Source: Clytia hemisphaerica
Taxonomy: Eukaryota; Cnidaria; Hydrozoa; Leptothecata; Clytiidae
DNA length: 64,000 nucleotides
Reading direction: 5' to 3'
NCBI GenBank assembly: GCA_902728285.1
Contig: CACVBU010000083.1
Coordinates: 496,001-560,000 of the forward strand
Shown: positions 45,101 to 55,646 of the stretch, piece by piece
Position numbering within the stretch: the stretch's first letter is position 1
How the letters are laid out: every line of letters starts with the position of its first letter
Position numbers and translations under genes: made by a program
The notes under the pieces: model-generated
The model's input: the letters and a program-made list of their open reading frames with translations, nothing else
What the model was told of the DNA's origin: nothing
Database searches by the model: none

Positions 45101-48100
45101 TATTTCAAGTAAACTGATTCTGGAATTTGATAATGGACAATAAAATGGACATCATATGTGTAAATTGTAACATGATTAGAACTTTTTCCATGATGCTACG
45201 CGTGAAAATGGTTATTTCTGGATCTGTCTCGTTTGACGATTTGGTGCGGTGGCTTGATTTTTCAAACTCGACACAGTACGGAATTATTTCAAATATACTG
45301 ATTATGGAATATGTTAAATGGAGACTAAAATGCAGTGCATGTGTAAATTTGAACAAGATTGGGACTTTTTTCATGATTCTACACATTAAATAAAATGGTC
45401 ATTTCTGGATCTGTCGCATTAAACGGTCGGTGGCTTGATTTTTCAAACTCGAATCACATAATTATTTAAAGTATATAAACTGATTCTGGAATCTGTTAAT
45501 GGACACTAAAATGCAGCTCATGAGTAAATTTGAACTAGATTGAAACATTTTTCATGGTTGCACCGCATGAACAGTGAAAATGGTCATTTCTGGATCTGTC
45601 ACAAACTGTCCATTCACATTACGTTGCAACCATGAGAAATGTTTCAATCTAGTTCAAATTTACCCATGAGCTGCATTTTAGTGAAATAAACCACATGAGT
45701 TTTATTAGCCTGGATATGCAGACCGTAAACTATTTCGCTGTCTAGTTTATTTTTCTGGTCCAATTAACATGCCTGCAGGGATATTTCTCCCTGTATATGT
45801 GAGTGCACCTAATTCGTTAAAGCGACCACTCACTAAGCAGAATATTCGCAGGATTTTTTTATATTTTTCTATGGGCGCGCATAATTGATGGGAAATACTG
45901 ACCTTGTGAAAAAAGACAGACTATAGATTCGGTAGAAGACTCTATCGTTGTACAAAGAGATATCGATGAAATGGAAAAGTGGTCTCAGGATTGGTTACTC
46001 ACGTTCCATCCTGATAAATGTTATGTCTTAACAATAGGTAAATTCGCCAACATCAAGCATGCACACAGATACCAGCTTGGAGGTAATGAACTTGAACATG
46101 TTTTTGAAGAAAAAGACCTCGGCATCTTGATCGATTCGGAACTAACTTTCGAGGAGCATATATCCAAACAGGTTAACAAAGCAAATTCAATCCTTGGAGT
46201 TTTAACGACTTGAGTCCTTCGGCACTTTGTACTCTGTACACCACCTTTGTCAGACCTCACTTGGAATATGCACAATCAGTATGGCAGCCAAAATTACGTC
46301 GTAGTATAAACTTGATTGAAGGTGTTCAAAGACGAGCGACAAGACTGATTCCTCAATATCGTAATCTCCACTACGAAGAACGTTTAAAAAGACTCAAGCT
46401 TCCATCTCTTGAGTTCAGAAGGCTTTTCAGTGATATGGTGCAAATATATAAGCATATTCATTTTTACGACCCACAGACAACTCGGAACAAGTTTGTTAAA
46501 AAATCCCGTCCAACCAGATTCCATGATCATGAATTTGTTCCAAACTTTGCTGATGATGGTTTTCGCGGGGCTCAGACGAAATCTTTCTACTATAGATCGA
46601 TGCCAACATGGAATGCACTACCGCGATTTGTCATCGAGTCGACCTCAATCAAATTGTTTAAAGAAAGCCTAAACAAAGCGTGGGAAAAACACCAACTAAG
46701 ATACTTGACATATTAATATTGTAATTAGAAATCGGTTCGTAGAGGTCCACCTCGGGCCTGTGAGCTTGTATACATCATAATAAAAATAATAATAATAATA
46801 AAGATAAACAAATGAAAATGAAAACACAGGTTCATTTCTAAACAAAATGGTGGCTGGAAAGGAGCTTTTATAAAATGTGGCTGTTTTGATGTAGTTTTAA
46901 GTAGTTTTCAAAGTTTTTTGAAACTCCTACTCTCGGGTACCTAATAGCCGCCCCCCTGAAAATTAATTCAGGACATTCTTATGCCAACCTCCCCCCGCCT
47001 ATTGATTTTTGCAAAAATGTTTTTGAAAGTTGCCTCTTTTGTCCTAATTCTGCTGTATTAGCCTCCTTTTCAAAAGTTTTCACACAGGACATTTTTATTC
47101 CAACCCCCTCCCCCGCTTATTCCAAACCCTCCAGCTATTATAATAGGTAATTAGGTACCCGAGAGTATTCAACCGAGATCAATAAATAAAATTTCAAGCG
47201 TCTAACCAATGAGAAGTACCGCAGTGATATTGAAAAAATTTTTCCTAGTCTTCACTTTGATCTATTTCAACGGGTCATACATTTGCTGTTTTGCACAGGC
47301 TCGTTTTCAACACGTTACTTTTCGCTGGGCCTTCACGCCCAACGGGCTTCTTGTATATATAGAAACCAGTTTGAATTTTCAGGGAGAAAACCGCACACCT
47401 TTTTGTGTATTACAAGAAATTTCAAGACTAAAACCCCTTAGCCTATACTAGACGAGTCGGGTTCTTTTCTGTGCAGTTAAAATAATCCCGGTTTTCGCTA
47501 GAAAACCCCTCTGTAACATCGAACTATTTACTGGCTTTTGTACACCACGGATCACCATGACACACGTTTCTTTTTAATAGTAACATCCAATTTTTTTGAA
47601 GTCTACGTTTTTAGTTTCAAGTTTAAAAATGTTCTTAACATGCTCTTATTTCCCCACGAAGCGCGAAGCCTTAAAATGTTCTTAACTTCTTCTTAACATT
47701 TCTTTAGACACGCTCAGCAAAGATTGTCAGAGGAACTCTGAAAAAGATCTTGGACGGAGATGAATTTAAAGTAAAATTACATTCACTTTTTGACGTTTTG
47801 TCATTCTTCAAAAGTTTGACAATTGTATCTTTAAAGAACTCATTTAACGTATATATCCTACAATTTGCATGCACAACATTATTAAACAAAACCACTTTCT
47901 TTCCACGGTGGTACCCAAAGGAGGTAATATTTGCCAATTTTGACCGATTTTTGCCAATTTTCAAGCCTTTCCGAGCCTTTTAAAGGCTTCGGAGCACTGA
48001 TGGAGGGTGCTGGCATTGAGGGAGAGCAAGGCTAAGGGTTTTTGTCAGCATAAGAGGATTCTTTCTATTCATGATATGCATCATTGCAATAACTTCCACA

Positions 48101-48375
48101 GACCCAACAGCTGATTGGTTGAAAGTGACGTATTGACTGATTTTACGTCATTTACAAGAACCAATCAGCTATTGGGTCCATGATGTAACGTCAGAAGACA
48201 TTACAATGGTGCATATCATGAATATTTAGGTTTGATAATGTTCGTTCTTTTGATTTTTACATACTATTTTTACGATTTCCAATTTTTTTCCTCTCTCCAG
48301 ATTCCCCAGACAGTCGACAATCCTGATGACTTCCATATTATTGTTGATATACTTCAAGCTCAAAAGTTTGAATGA
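33105..48375 (+). CDS. ACSS3: Acyl-CoA synthetase short-chain family member 3
   Basis: Mitochondrial propionate/acetate-CoA ligase of the AMP-forming acyl-CoA synthetase family. Nineteen exons: 33105-33328, 33617-33762, 33932-34015, 34269-34373, 34953-35084, 35405-35551, 36115-36195, 36464-36559, 36789-36899, 37222-37262, 37606-37709, 38066-38158, 38382-38445, 38905-38983, 39383-39505, 42121-42220, 44250-44362, 47708-47770, 48301-48375. All are GT-AG and in phase, giving about 659 residues (human about 686). The N-terminus is basic and Ser-rich, like a mitochondrial presequence. The AMP-binding motif YTSGTTGVPKG spans exons 6-7, HWWQTESGWPI spans 11-12, and GRIDDIINVAGHR is in exon 15. The A10 motif reads PKTRSAK: Gly to Ala, catalytic Lys kept. 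Exon 2 has an apparent frameshift: the frame from exon 1 stops at 33705-33707, but the next frame continues with DSPVTDSKQKLTYKQ to the donor. Sequencing error or a recent null allele are both possible. Confidence 0.9.
38485..38665. repeat. Small foldback repeat in ACSS3 intron 13
   Basis: atggcgtgctattgcactt at the left is answered by ggagtgctattttggcac and ctaatagcacgccat elements, so the segment folds back in several ways. No coding function. Confidence 0.4.
40055..40060 (-). terminator. Polyadenylation signal overlapping a GPCR stop codon
   Basis: AATAAA on the minus strand contains the TAA stop (40056-40058) of the GPCR gene. It could serve as the poly(A) signal, or be coincidence in AT-rich sequence. 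Confidence 0.35.
40056..40991 (-). CDS. Intronless divergent class A GPCR
   Basis: A single 311-residue frame with seven hydrophobic segments at about 25-52, 62-82, 104-118, 142-162, 172-196, 233-256 and 266-288. TM3 ends with MDRFLRI (DRY read as DRF, 120-122), and the TM7 end reads DFVIY (282-286), a variant of (N/D)PxxY. The third intracellular loop is long and Arg/Lys-rich (200-231). The tail has a CC pair. TM1 GN and the TM2 Asp are not in canonical form, so the receptor is divergent and its ligand cannot be guessed. It lies antisense inside ACSS3 intron 15 and shows no close similarity to the GPCR at 9049-10068 beyond the fold. Confidence 0.75.
   Translation of the reverse strand: MSKSIFTELLRSGYLLLKFVIKMFYFEVLATVSSSIPAILHFLGFILLIISKYNEEEKTQRLYFIMLSSGEFTTSLFWMLAYHVPKIKNHDYTLPFHPVTICTTFSNLVIYEAMIFLTMDRFLRIFLNIKYSLYWKYGHTVKLWIGLLTFNGTVCLILWLTNASSHDFDTWFFVMSDTIFVVIASGTYTYIFIMIQKNQRTQIVIERPELRRDLSNSNAEKLRRSKNDKRQLLSVFQLVITFCVFTVIPDLIWFCFKMTNQTIQLWHIAIFSTSFSISFICDFVIYKFSSKPIKITLRKWRKAFCCYNRLQ
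41293..41978. mobile_element. Inverted-repeat element, TGGACCTAC family, copy 1
   Basis: Ends TGGACCTACCTGG and the inverse (GGTAGGTCCA). It contains gttcgttcgtccgttcgttt, ttaccaacttttctc and gtgacagagcccgattt, shared with 56240-56838 and partly 42290-42816. Non-coding; inserted in ACSS3 intron 15. Confidence 0.65.
42290..42816. mobile_element. Truncated TGGACCTAC-family element, copy 2
   Basis: Has the gtgacggagcccgatttt segment and the right end ggtaggtcca but lacks the left end with the TTCG run. Internal direct repeats of a cacaatgatgcaaaatggcaatgccca type are visible. It lies in ACSS3 intron 16. Confidence 0.55.
42993..43281. mobile_element. Foldback MITE with GAACTAATTTTCGCG ends
   Basis: Left end gaactaatttttcgcgggaa and right end ttcccgcgaaaattagttcc form the arms. 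Internal ttttcgcgg units are repeated. Non-coding, ACSS3 intron 16. Confidence 0.65.
43285..44204. mobile_element. Inverted-repeat element with poly-G ends
   Basis: Left end ggggggtcaagcagttaatcc and right end ggattaactgcttgaacccc are inverse copies. Subterminal gttaatcca motifs are repeated. It begins 4 bp after the previous element. Non-coding. Confidence 0.65.
44450..44640. repeat. TGGCCCAGCGC repeat
   Basis: ttggcccagcgc followed by agggcctttcatttgca also occurs at 60948-60985, so this is a dispersed repeat. A gtccgtcc-type simple run lies inside it. Confidence 0.5.
44935..45610. repeat. Satellite-like tandem repeat, period about 183 bp
   Basis: Diverged units start near 45116, 45299 and 45481 with gattctggaatntg, plus a partial first unit. 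Shared phrases are aaatgcagctcatg, tttctggatctgtc and ttgatttttcaaactcga. A piece is repeated inverted at about 45620-45680. Confidence 0.75.
45925..46805 (+). mobile_element. 5'-truncated non-LTR retrotransposon (LINE), RT C-terminal part
   Basis: The frame from about 45935 reads the segment just after the RT catalytic motif (EKWSQDWLLTFHPDKC, then EKDLGILIDSELTFEEHIS). A TGA at 46212 follows, and a second frame (46210-46716) continues with ALCTLYTTFVRPHLEYAQ, VQRRATRLIPQYRNL and YEERLKRLKLPSLEFRR. These are typical of CR1/Jockey-type LINE polymerases. There is no active-site part, and one frameshift separates the halves, so the copy is dead. It ends in an ATA-rich microsatellite tail (about 46778-46802), a LINE 3' end feature. 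It lies in ACSS3 intron 17. Confidence 0.85.
46928..47167. mobile_element. Foldback element, TACTCTCGGGTACC ends
   Basis: Ends TACTCTCGGGTACCTAAT and inverse. The interior has C and G runs. The ends differ from those of 11617-11889 at four of 18 positions, so both belong to one family. Non-coding. Confidence 0.65.
48067..48226. repeat. Small foldback MITE in ACSS3 intron 18
   Basis: attcatgatatgcatcattg at the left and caatggtgcatatcatgaat at the right are inverted. Inside, ccaatcagct and agctgattgg also pair. About 160 bp, non-coding. Confidence 0.65.
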
Positions 48376-49735
48376 TTTAAGGTATTTGGAAGGTGAAGAA
48401 GAAATTTTCAAATGGGGTCGTCCAAATCAATATGGTTTTTTTAGTTTTCGTACATACATATACACAATATATACACAGTATATCATAGTAGTTTAAAAAC
48501 ATTTTTATAGTTGCATGGTCAGCGATTTTATTTTATCCAGTAATATCTACAAAATTTGTAGTAATTTTTCAAACGGAAACTCTTTTCTGAAAGTCTTTTT
48601 CGAGTATTCAAAGCTCAATTAGCAGCCTAATATCCATATTTCTTGAGCGTTCTGGGACTGAGCAAAATGTGACTTTGTTGGTTGCTCCTAAACGAGAATT
48701 GACTGAAATGCATGTAGTTTTTTGATAAATACCAACTTCCGTTTTTTAACCATCATTTTCATACTATTTTTTATTAGTTTTATAATTTTCATAATATGGG
48801 ATAGGGGTAGTTAAGTGTGTCAGTAGTGTGTAGTAATACAGCATCTATTATCACGTCACATCAGTTTGAGACCTACCTTTTTACCTCACCAAAATAGCTA
48901 CCCAACCTCGTTCCCGTGTATCCCAGGCTTTATTTACGTTACTGATGGACGCCAGAGAATATTACCTAGCGCTATCCAGTATAAGCATAAAAAGCCGATA
49001 ATACGCAGGGGGACGAGGTTGATAGCTACCTACTGAATTGCCTACTTATTTAAGTGAGTAAAATTATTTCCATTCTTTCAAAAATATTCGTTATTGTTTA
49101 ACACTTGGGTTCACTGAAATATTGCTTACTGTTTACTCATGTAGTATTTTTTATGCTTTCGCTTTCGAAATAGAGATGTGACACACGGACACCCTCTGGG
49201 ACAAAATAACCAAAATTAACACAGAATATTTTTGATGACGTATTTTTTAAGAAAGTCATCACAAGGGTGCATTTGATTTCATAAATATAATGATTTTGCT
49301 TTAATTCTCATATTGAATTTGTTTTGGTTTAGTTCTACAGTTTCGTTGGGTCTTTTGATTTAAAAAATACTTTTGTAGAAATTTTGTAAATTTTATATCA
49401 AAAATTTTATACAAAATATACATATTAGTCATTTTTATATAGAAAGTATTTAGCCAATTAATCAATTTGAAAAAAATATTTTTGTCACTTGTTTTTATAG
49501 TTCTTTTCATTCAATTTTCTTCAGCTTTTTTATGCATCAATATTTTGTGATCAAGTCTTCCTACAATATTTCCACTGTTACAGTAAAGTGCAAGTGGAAA
49601 TTAAGGGGGACTTGAATTTTTTAGTTAACCTTCAAGCTTTGAATTTATGCTTTTTCTTTCTCTCGTTTATTTCTTTAGTGAAGAAAACAAATTAAAATTC
49701 ATCTGATAAACAAAAACTCAAAGCAGCATATAGTA
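48376..49735. other. Spacer between ACSS3 and RPAP2
   Basis: It should contain the ACSS3 3' UTR and the RPAP2 promoter. A repeat at about 48905-49025 (cccaggctttatttacgtta, ctgatggacgccagagaat, with cctcgttccc and gggacgagg ends) has a sister at 52105-52230. Nothing else recognised. Confidence 0.4.
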
Positions 49736-52700
49736 ATGGCAAAACAGAAAAGGTATTATAAAAGTTTACTCACCCTACTCACTCTAATTGATTGATCTAG
49801 AAAATGCAACAAGCAATGCAAAATATGTGCTCTTTCACGAGTCTTAGTTAAAGAAATAATTTCCGAAAATGAAATTTTCGAGACCTTTGAGAAATGATAA
49901 AAACTGATGACCTTTAGAATTGTTTTCTCTTTTTTAGTAGATCAGAAATCGAAACGGAAGTGAAAATCCACGTGGCAGCTGAAAAAAAAGCTCATTTCTA
50001 CGTTGAACATCTTGCAATGGTTGACAACGTCACTGAAGATGAGCTGAATGCCATAGTATGTACTAAATTTTTTTCACAAAAATCTACCCTACCTCATTTT
50101 TGTAGATGATAATGTCTAAATCAATATTTCGGTAAAAACTATGTTTGTTTATAGACTAAAGACTTGGGTAAGTTTTTTTCGCGTTGGTGCAATGCAACAT
50201 GCTCTATCCCATCAACACAAGAAGAAAAAGTGCGTGTCCTATGGTTTCATTTTTTGTTTCATGGGACAAAAAGTGAGGGGAATACCCAAAAGACACGCTG
50301 ATTTTGTCCCTGGGACAATGGAGCAAAATTGATTGGTAGTATTGGTAGTAAGAAAAATGGCGTGGAGACACGAGAAAGCGTTATAGGTTTGGTGGGATGG
50401 AACATGTTGCATTGCACCAACACGAAGAAAACTGCTCGTGTCCCCAAGCTTTAGTAAATTCTGTAATAAAATTTCATCTAAACTTTCAACTAAACTTTCA
50501 ACTAAATGAAAATGAAGAATACGTTTCGTATGACGTCGAATCACTATTCACCAATATCCCGATTATAGACACCATCAATTACATCGTAGAAGAAATTTAT
50601 ACTCGAAACAAACTACCCACCATATGTACCAAACTCATTTTCACACGTCTACTTACAAAACTTACAACTGAAAACACTTTCATTTTCAATTCCAAGTTTT
50701 ACAAGCAAATAGATGGATGTACCATGGGTGGCCCACTATCAGTAATATTGTCTGATATATGTATGACCAAGTTAGAAAATGAAATTGTTGTACCAAGAAA
50801 CCCACCATTTTACTACCGTTACGTAGATGATATTATAAATAGACGGCAAAAGGATCAACCAGATGAACTTTTTGAAACCTTGAACCAACATGAAAAACTA
50901 CGTTTCACGTGTGAAGTTCAACCGACTAAATTCCTTGACACAACAATGATAAAATGCCCTGACAACACCTTCGAAACTGCTGTTCATAGAAAAGCAGCTA
51001 AACTTCCAGCCCACTGGACCTCCAAAGCTCCTAAAAGATACAAAAGGAATGCCATCAACAGTGATCTAGCAAGAGCAAAAAGGATCTCCACTAATTTCGA
51101 GAGAGAAAAGAGAGTCATTACAGATAAATTCATTCGTGCTGATTTCCCCAAGCCATTCATTGCTAGTGTGATAAAAACCTTTGAAGATAAACAATCAACA
51201 CAACCTCAACCGAGTCAAACTAACCAAACTGAAGTACCAGCTAAACTAAAGCTCTCCTTTGAAATACCGTACTGCGAAGAAAACGAGAAATTGTCTAAAT
51301 ATTTCCTCACCAAATTCAATAATTTCACTGACAATCGCTATAAACTTTCAATATTTTGGAAAACAAGGAAGGTAAATACTTTGTTCACGTTAAAGGATAA
51401 AAATCCACATCCCTCCTGCAAAATTTATGAGGGTTTATGTGATTGTGGAGAGAATTATATCGGGGAAACGAATCGTAATGTTGAAGTCAGATGGACTGAA
51501 CATGGGAACCCCAATCATAAATCAGAACCCGCTAAACACCTACTCAACAACCCAGGTCACTCTTTTGTTTGGAAATCAATCTTCAACGCGTCAAAATTCT
51601 CAACACAAAGAAAAATCTTGGAGGCATTCTTTATTGCTACCAAAGGACCTAGTTTGAATAACCAAATAGAAACTCGTAGCCTTATGCTTTTCAGAAATGG
51701 AGTCACGTGAGACTTAATGATATTTATAGCTTTTTAATAATTCCCTATACTGTAATATATTTTATCGTCACTTAAATTTTTATTGCTTTTAATTACTCAC
51801 ATTTTTTTTCCAATTTTTTCAATAAATTTGTTACTTTCTTTTTACTTGTATGATAACTGATGATGGCGTAAGCCGAAAAGCTTTATATTCAATTTTTTCA
51901 AATATATTTTACATTCACAAAATTTCATCGTCTCAACCCTTTAGTTTCATTTATATATATATTTTTTTGAATTTAATTTTTATAGATTAGCACGATAATG
52001 GTGCATCACTATTTGGATGCAACTGAAGAACGGTCAATTTCAAAACTCTGTGGATATCCGATTTGTGGGAATAAACTATCAAAAGTAAGAGTTAATACAA
52101 CCTCGTCCCTGTCCCTCGGCCCCTTGTATTCCAGGCTTTATTTACGTCACTGATGGACGCCAGAGAATATTATATAGCGCTGTCAGTAAGGTTCGCAAAA
52201 CTCTGATAATACACTGGGAACGAAAAGTAAGAGCTAATACAGTTTGAAATTATTCCGGGGCTATAAACAAAATCCGACAGAAAAGGGAATTAGCCCTTTT
52301 TTGCATCATCTAACCATAATGTAACACAAAGAAAGTGTCCGGATTTTCAAGTGGATTACGCAAGAATTTTAAAAGCAGCTCCGAAAGAGCCCCCCCCCAA
52401 GCGGTTTTCGTGAAGGCGTGATAGGGACCTGTTTCTTGCGTGATTACGTAATTTCGTTATTGCGTGATCAGAGGTCAAAGCGTGATTTGAAAGATTTTGA
52501 GCAGTGATGCGTGATTTGGACTTTTTCTAAGGCATGCGTGATTATCCAAATATTTTGCTGATTTTCGTGATCGTGATTGAAGACAAAAAATTGCGTGATA
52601 TCGTGATCAGACTTACCGCTTGGGGGGGGGGGCTCCCGAAAGGTACCAGCCGCAGATCAATGCAGATGATTTTAAGACAATGATGATTCATTGAATTTAT

Positions 52701-55615
52701 ATTTTTGTGATCGTGATTGAAGACAAAAAACTGCGTGATATCGTGATTAGACTTAACGCTTGGGGGGGGGGGGCTCCCGAAAGGTACCAGCCGTAGATCA
52801 ATGCAGATGATTTTAAGACAATGATGATTCATTGAATTTATATTTTTGTTTATTTTGCAAGGTTAAGAAGCAACAATATCACATCTCGTTAATACAACAA
52901 AAAGTCTATGATATGTCTCAACGACAGGTATCCTATTTGCTTACCTTTCTTCTCGGGAAATAAAGTGAAGAAATGAATGAACAGTCCACAATGAATTCTA
53001 CTATATTACAGTACCTTGAATTTGAAATGGCACCAGTGATCAAAACTCAACATTTGACAAATCTGAGCTTGTTCGTCGTGTTCGTAGATTTTGATATTAG
53101 TGAGGTAAGGTTAAGAAAATCAGTATAATAATTACGACGGATGAAAAATATAACAAGTTTCAACCAATAAAATTTCGTATTTTGACTAGCTTATTACAAT
53201 TTCCGTCCATCGTCGTGATTATCCTGGTATACTTAACCTCAGTACCTTGTGTTAATATATAGAAGGCTGGTCAAATTTTAGGCATTTTAGAAGCTTTGTT
53301 ATCTTCCAATAATCATCATTATTCTTTTCTTTTTTTAGTTTTTTTGTAGTGATTTCTGTTTCAAAGCAAGCAAATTCATTGAAAATCAAATTCCTACAGA
53401 ACCAATTTGGTTGCGCTCATTAGGGTATGCGTTCTTTCTGAATATGAACCTTAGAGGGGTTTATCTAAAGAAGACAAAAAGAACGACAAATTTCATGAAA
53501 AAACAACAATTTTCGTCGTCCACAACACCTATCGAAAGTGACTGTACCACCCCTACGTATCCATTCTTCTTTGGTTATCACGGGAATTAACTGCATATGG
53601 TTTTTATAGAACGATAAATTACGCATGCGTGTTACAATACAGGATTCTTTAGAGGGACAGATTGTTAATATTAATATTGTTCTGTTAAGAAATTTAAGAT
53701 TAAGATTTATTCTGGTTTGTAAGATATTTAAATATCCGAAACTTAGAAAGCTGTAGATTTTTGAAAGTAATTTCTATATTTCATCTGAAAATGCTAAAAA
53801 ACCCTAGAATTTTTTAGTTAAACATTCAAATTTAGTTTTCTAATTGTTTTAACCCCACTGTCTTATTTTTTATTCAACAGAACGAAGGTGAAATTCCTAC
53901 ATCGTGAAGACAAAGAAGAAGTAAGGTATGTGTTATTATATACGATTTAACAAGCATAAAAAGACGCAATCATTCTTTCGACAAATCAGCCTTCAGGAAT
54001 AAAATCCAGCCGAATTGATTTATCCGATCAGCTAGTACGTGGTTTCGGCCGAAATTGCATTCTGGTCCGTAAAATACCAATCAGACAGTTGGCCGAACCA
54101 AAATTTTGCTTATCATCTCCTCATCTTCAATGATCAATATCTTAAATATATAAGATCGAAGAAAACTTGCGGCAGTATTTCCAAGAGCGATTGTATCACG
54201 TCCATCCGTAAAAAATATTGTTGCAGGTGGCTCTGGTTACGAGATTGAGATAACTCGGAAAGCTAAAGGAAGCAAAATTTTCCGAGTTAAAAATGAAAAA
54301 TAACTCGGAAAGTTAAAGGAAGCAAAATTTTCCGAGTTTAAAAAAACGATGAATAACTTGAAAAGCTAAAGGAAGCAAAATAAACTGAGTTAAGAAATGA
54401 CGTCACTAAATTCCGAAAATGACGTCATAACTCGAGATAACTCGTTTTTTTCGTAACTCGGAAAAAATAACTCGGGAATTTCGGGATTCGTGCCCGAACG
54501 GCTAACCAGTCTCAGTAAATTCATCAAAACGGACTTTCATTTTTAGAGTTAATACAGATGGGCAATTTGAAGAACTCCCAGAACCCGAAGAGAAGATGTA
54601 AGTAAAGAATGTTTTGTCTTATGCTATCGGGTGTGCCACAAAAAAGTTACCCTCTTTGATTTGATATTGCAGGCAGTAGCAGAAAGATTTTTCAAAGATT
54701 ATTTTGAGGAAAGCCTAACTTAAAATTTGGTGTATTACTTTTTAATTTTACTTCATTAGTTCAAAAATTATGTTCAAAAACCTAAAATGTTGATTTTAGA
54801 AAATGTCAAAAAAGGCTAAAAACAAGGGTATCAATTTATGAGAGAAACGTTTTTACCAAAACCTTAAAGCACAATGTCTTGCTCCTTGTAACACTCTCTA
54901 TGCTTTCTTTTCTATTGTCTTTTTTTACTTCTGTTTTTCCCTTGCGCATAAACAAGATGCCTCCGAATGTTTCAAACCTCACAAAATTTTCAACATCTTC
55001 CCAAGAGTTTCCAAAGGTTTTTATGTGTGTGCATCATCGTTGAGAAAGGTGGAGAAGGTGAAAGTTTTGAGAAAAATGCTTCGTTTGAACCGTTGCAGCT
55101 CATCTCGATTCACAGATGATGGAATGTATTTACAGTAATGCATTATCTTGTGAACAAGTGCTTTTTTCATAATGGAAATACATTTTTTGAACATGACTTT
55201 TGAACTAATGAAGTAAAATTAAAAAGTGATACACCTAATTTTAAGTTAGGCTTTCCTCTAAATGATTCCGAAATAATCTTTGAAAGATCTCTTTTCTATT
55301 GCCTGCAATATCAAATCAAAGCGGGTAACTTATTTGTGGCACACCCGGTAAGTAATTTGGGTTGGGTTGATTTAGTCGTCAAACACTATTTTCGTTGCAA
55401 AATGGTACCATTATGGATCAGTCACATTCCTAAGCCAAACAGGTTGCGCTGTGTTGGCTTCACCACAAGTAAAGTAAGACTTCTATTACAACTACTGTAA
55501 CTATAGAAATCCTTCTCTTGGGCCAAAGTATTACCCAATGAAGCTTTTCAGTTACTGAAAATACTAATCGCTGTGACTGATTGATTGATTGATTGATTGA
55601 TTGATTCATTGATTC

Positions 55616-55646
<31 letters not shown>

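Noticed and set aside
52542..52832. 96-codon minus-strand frame with an internal repeat
   Set aside because: The repeat is the 140-bp DNA duplication; no start context or homology.
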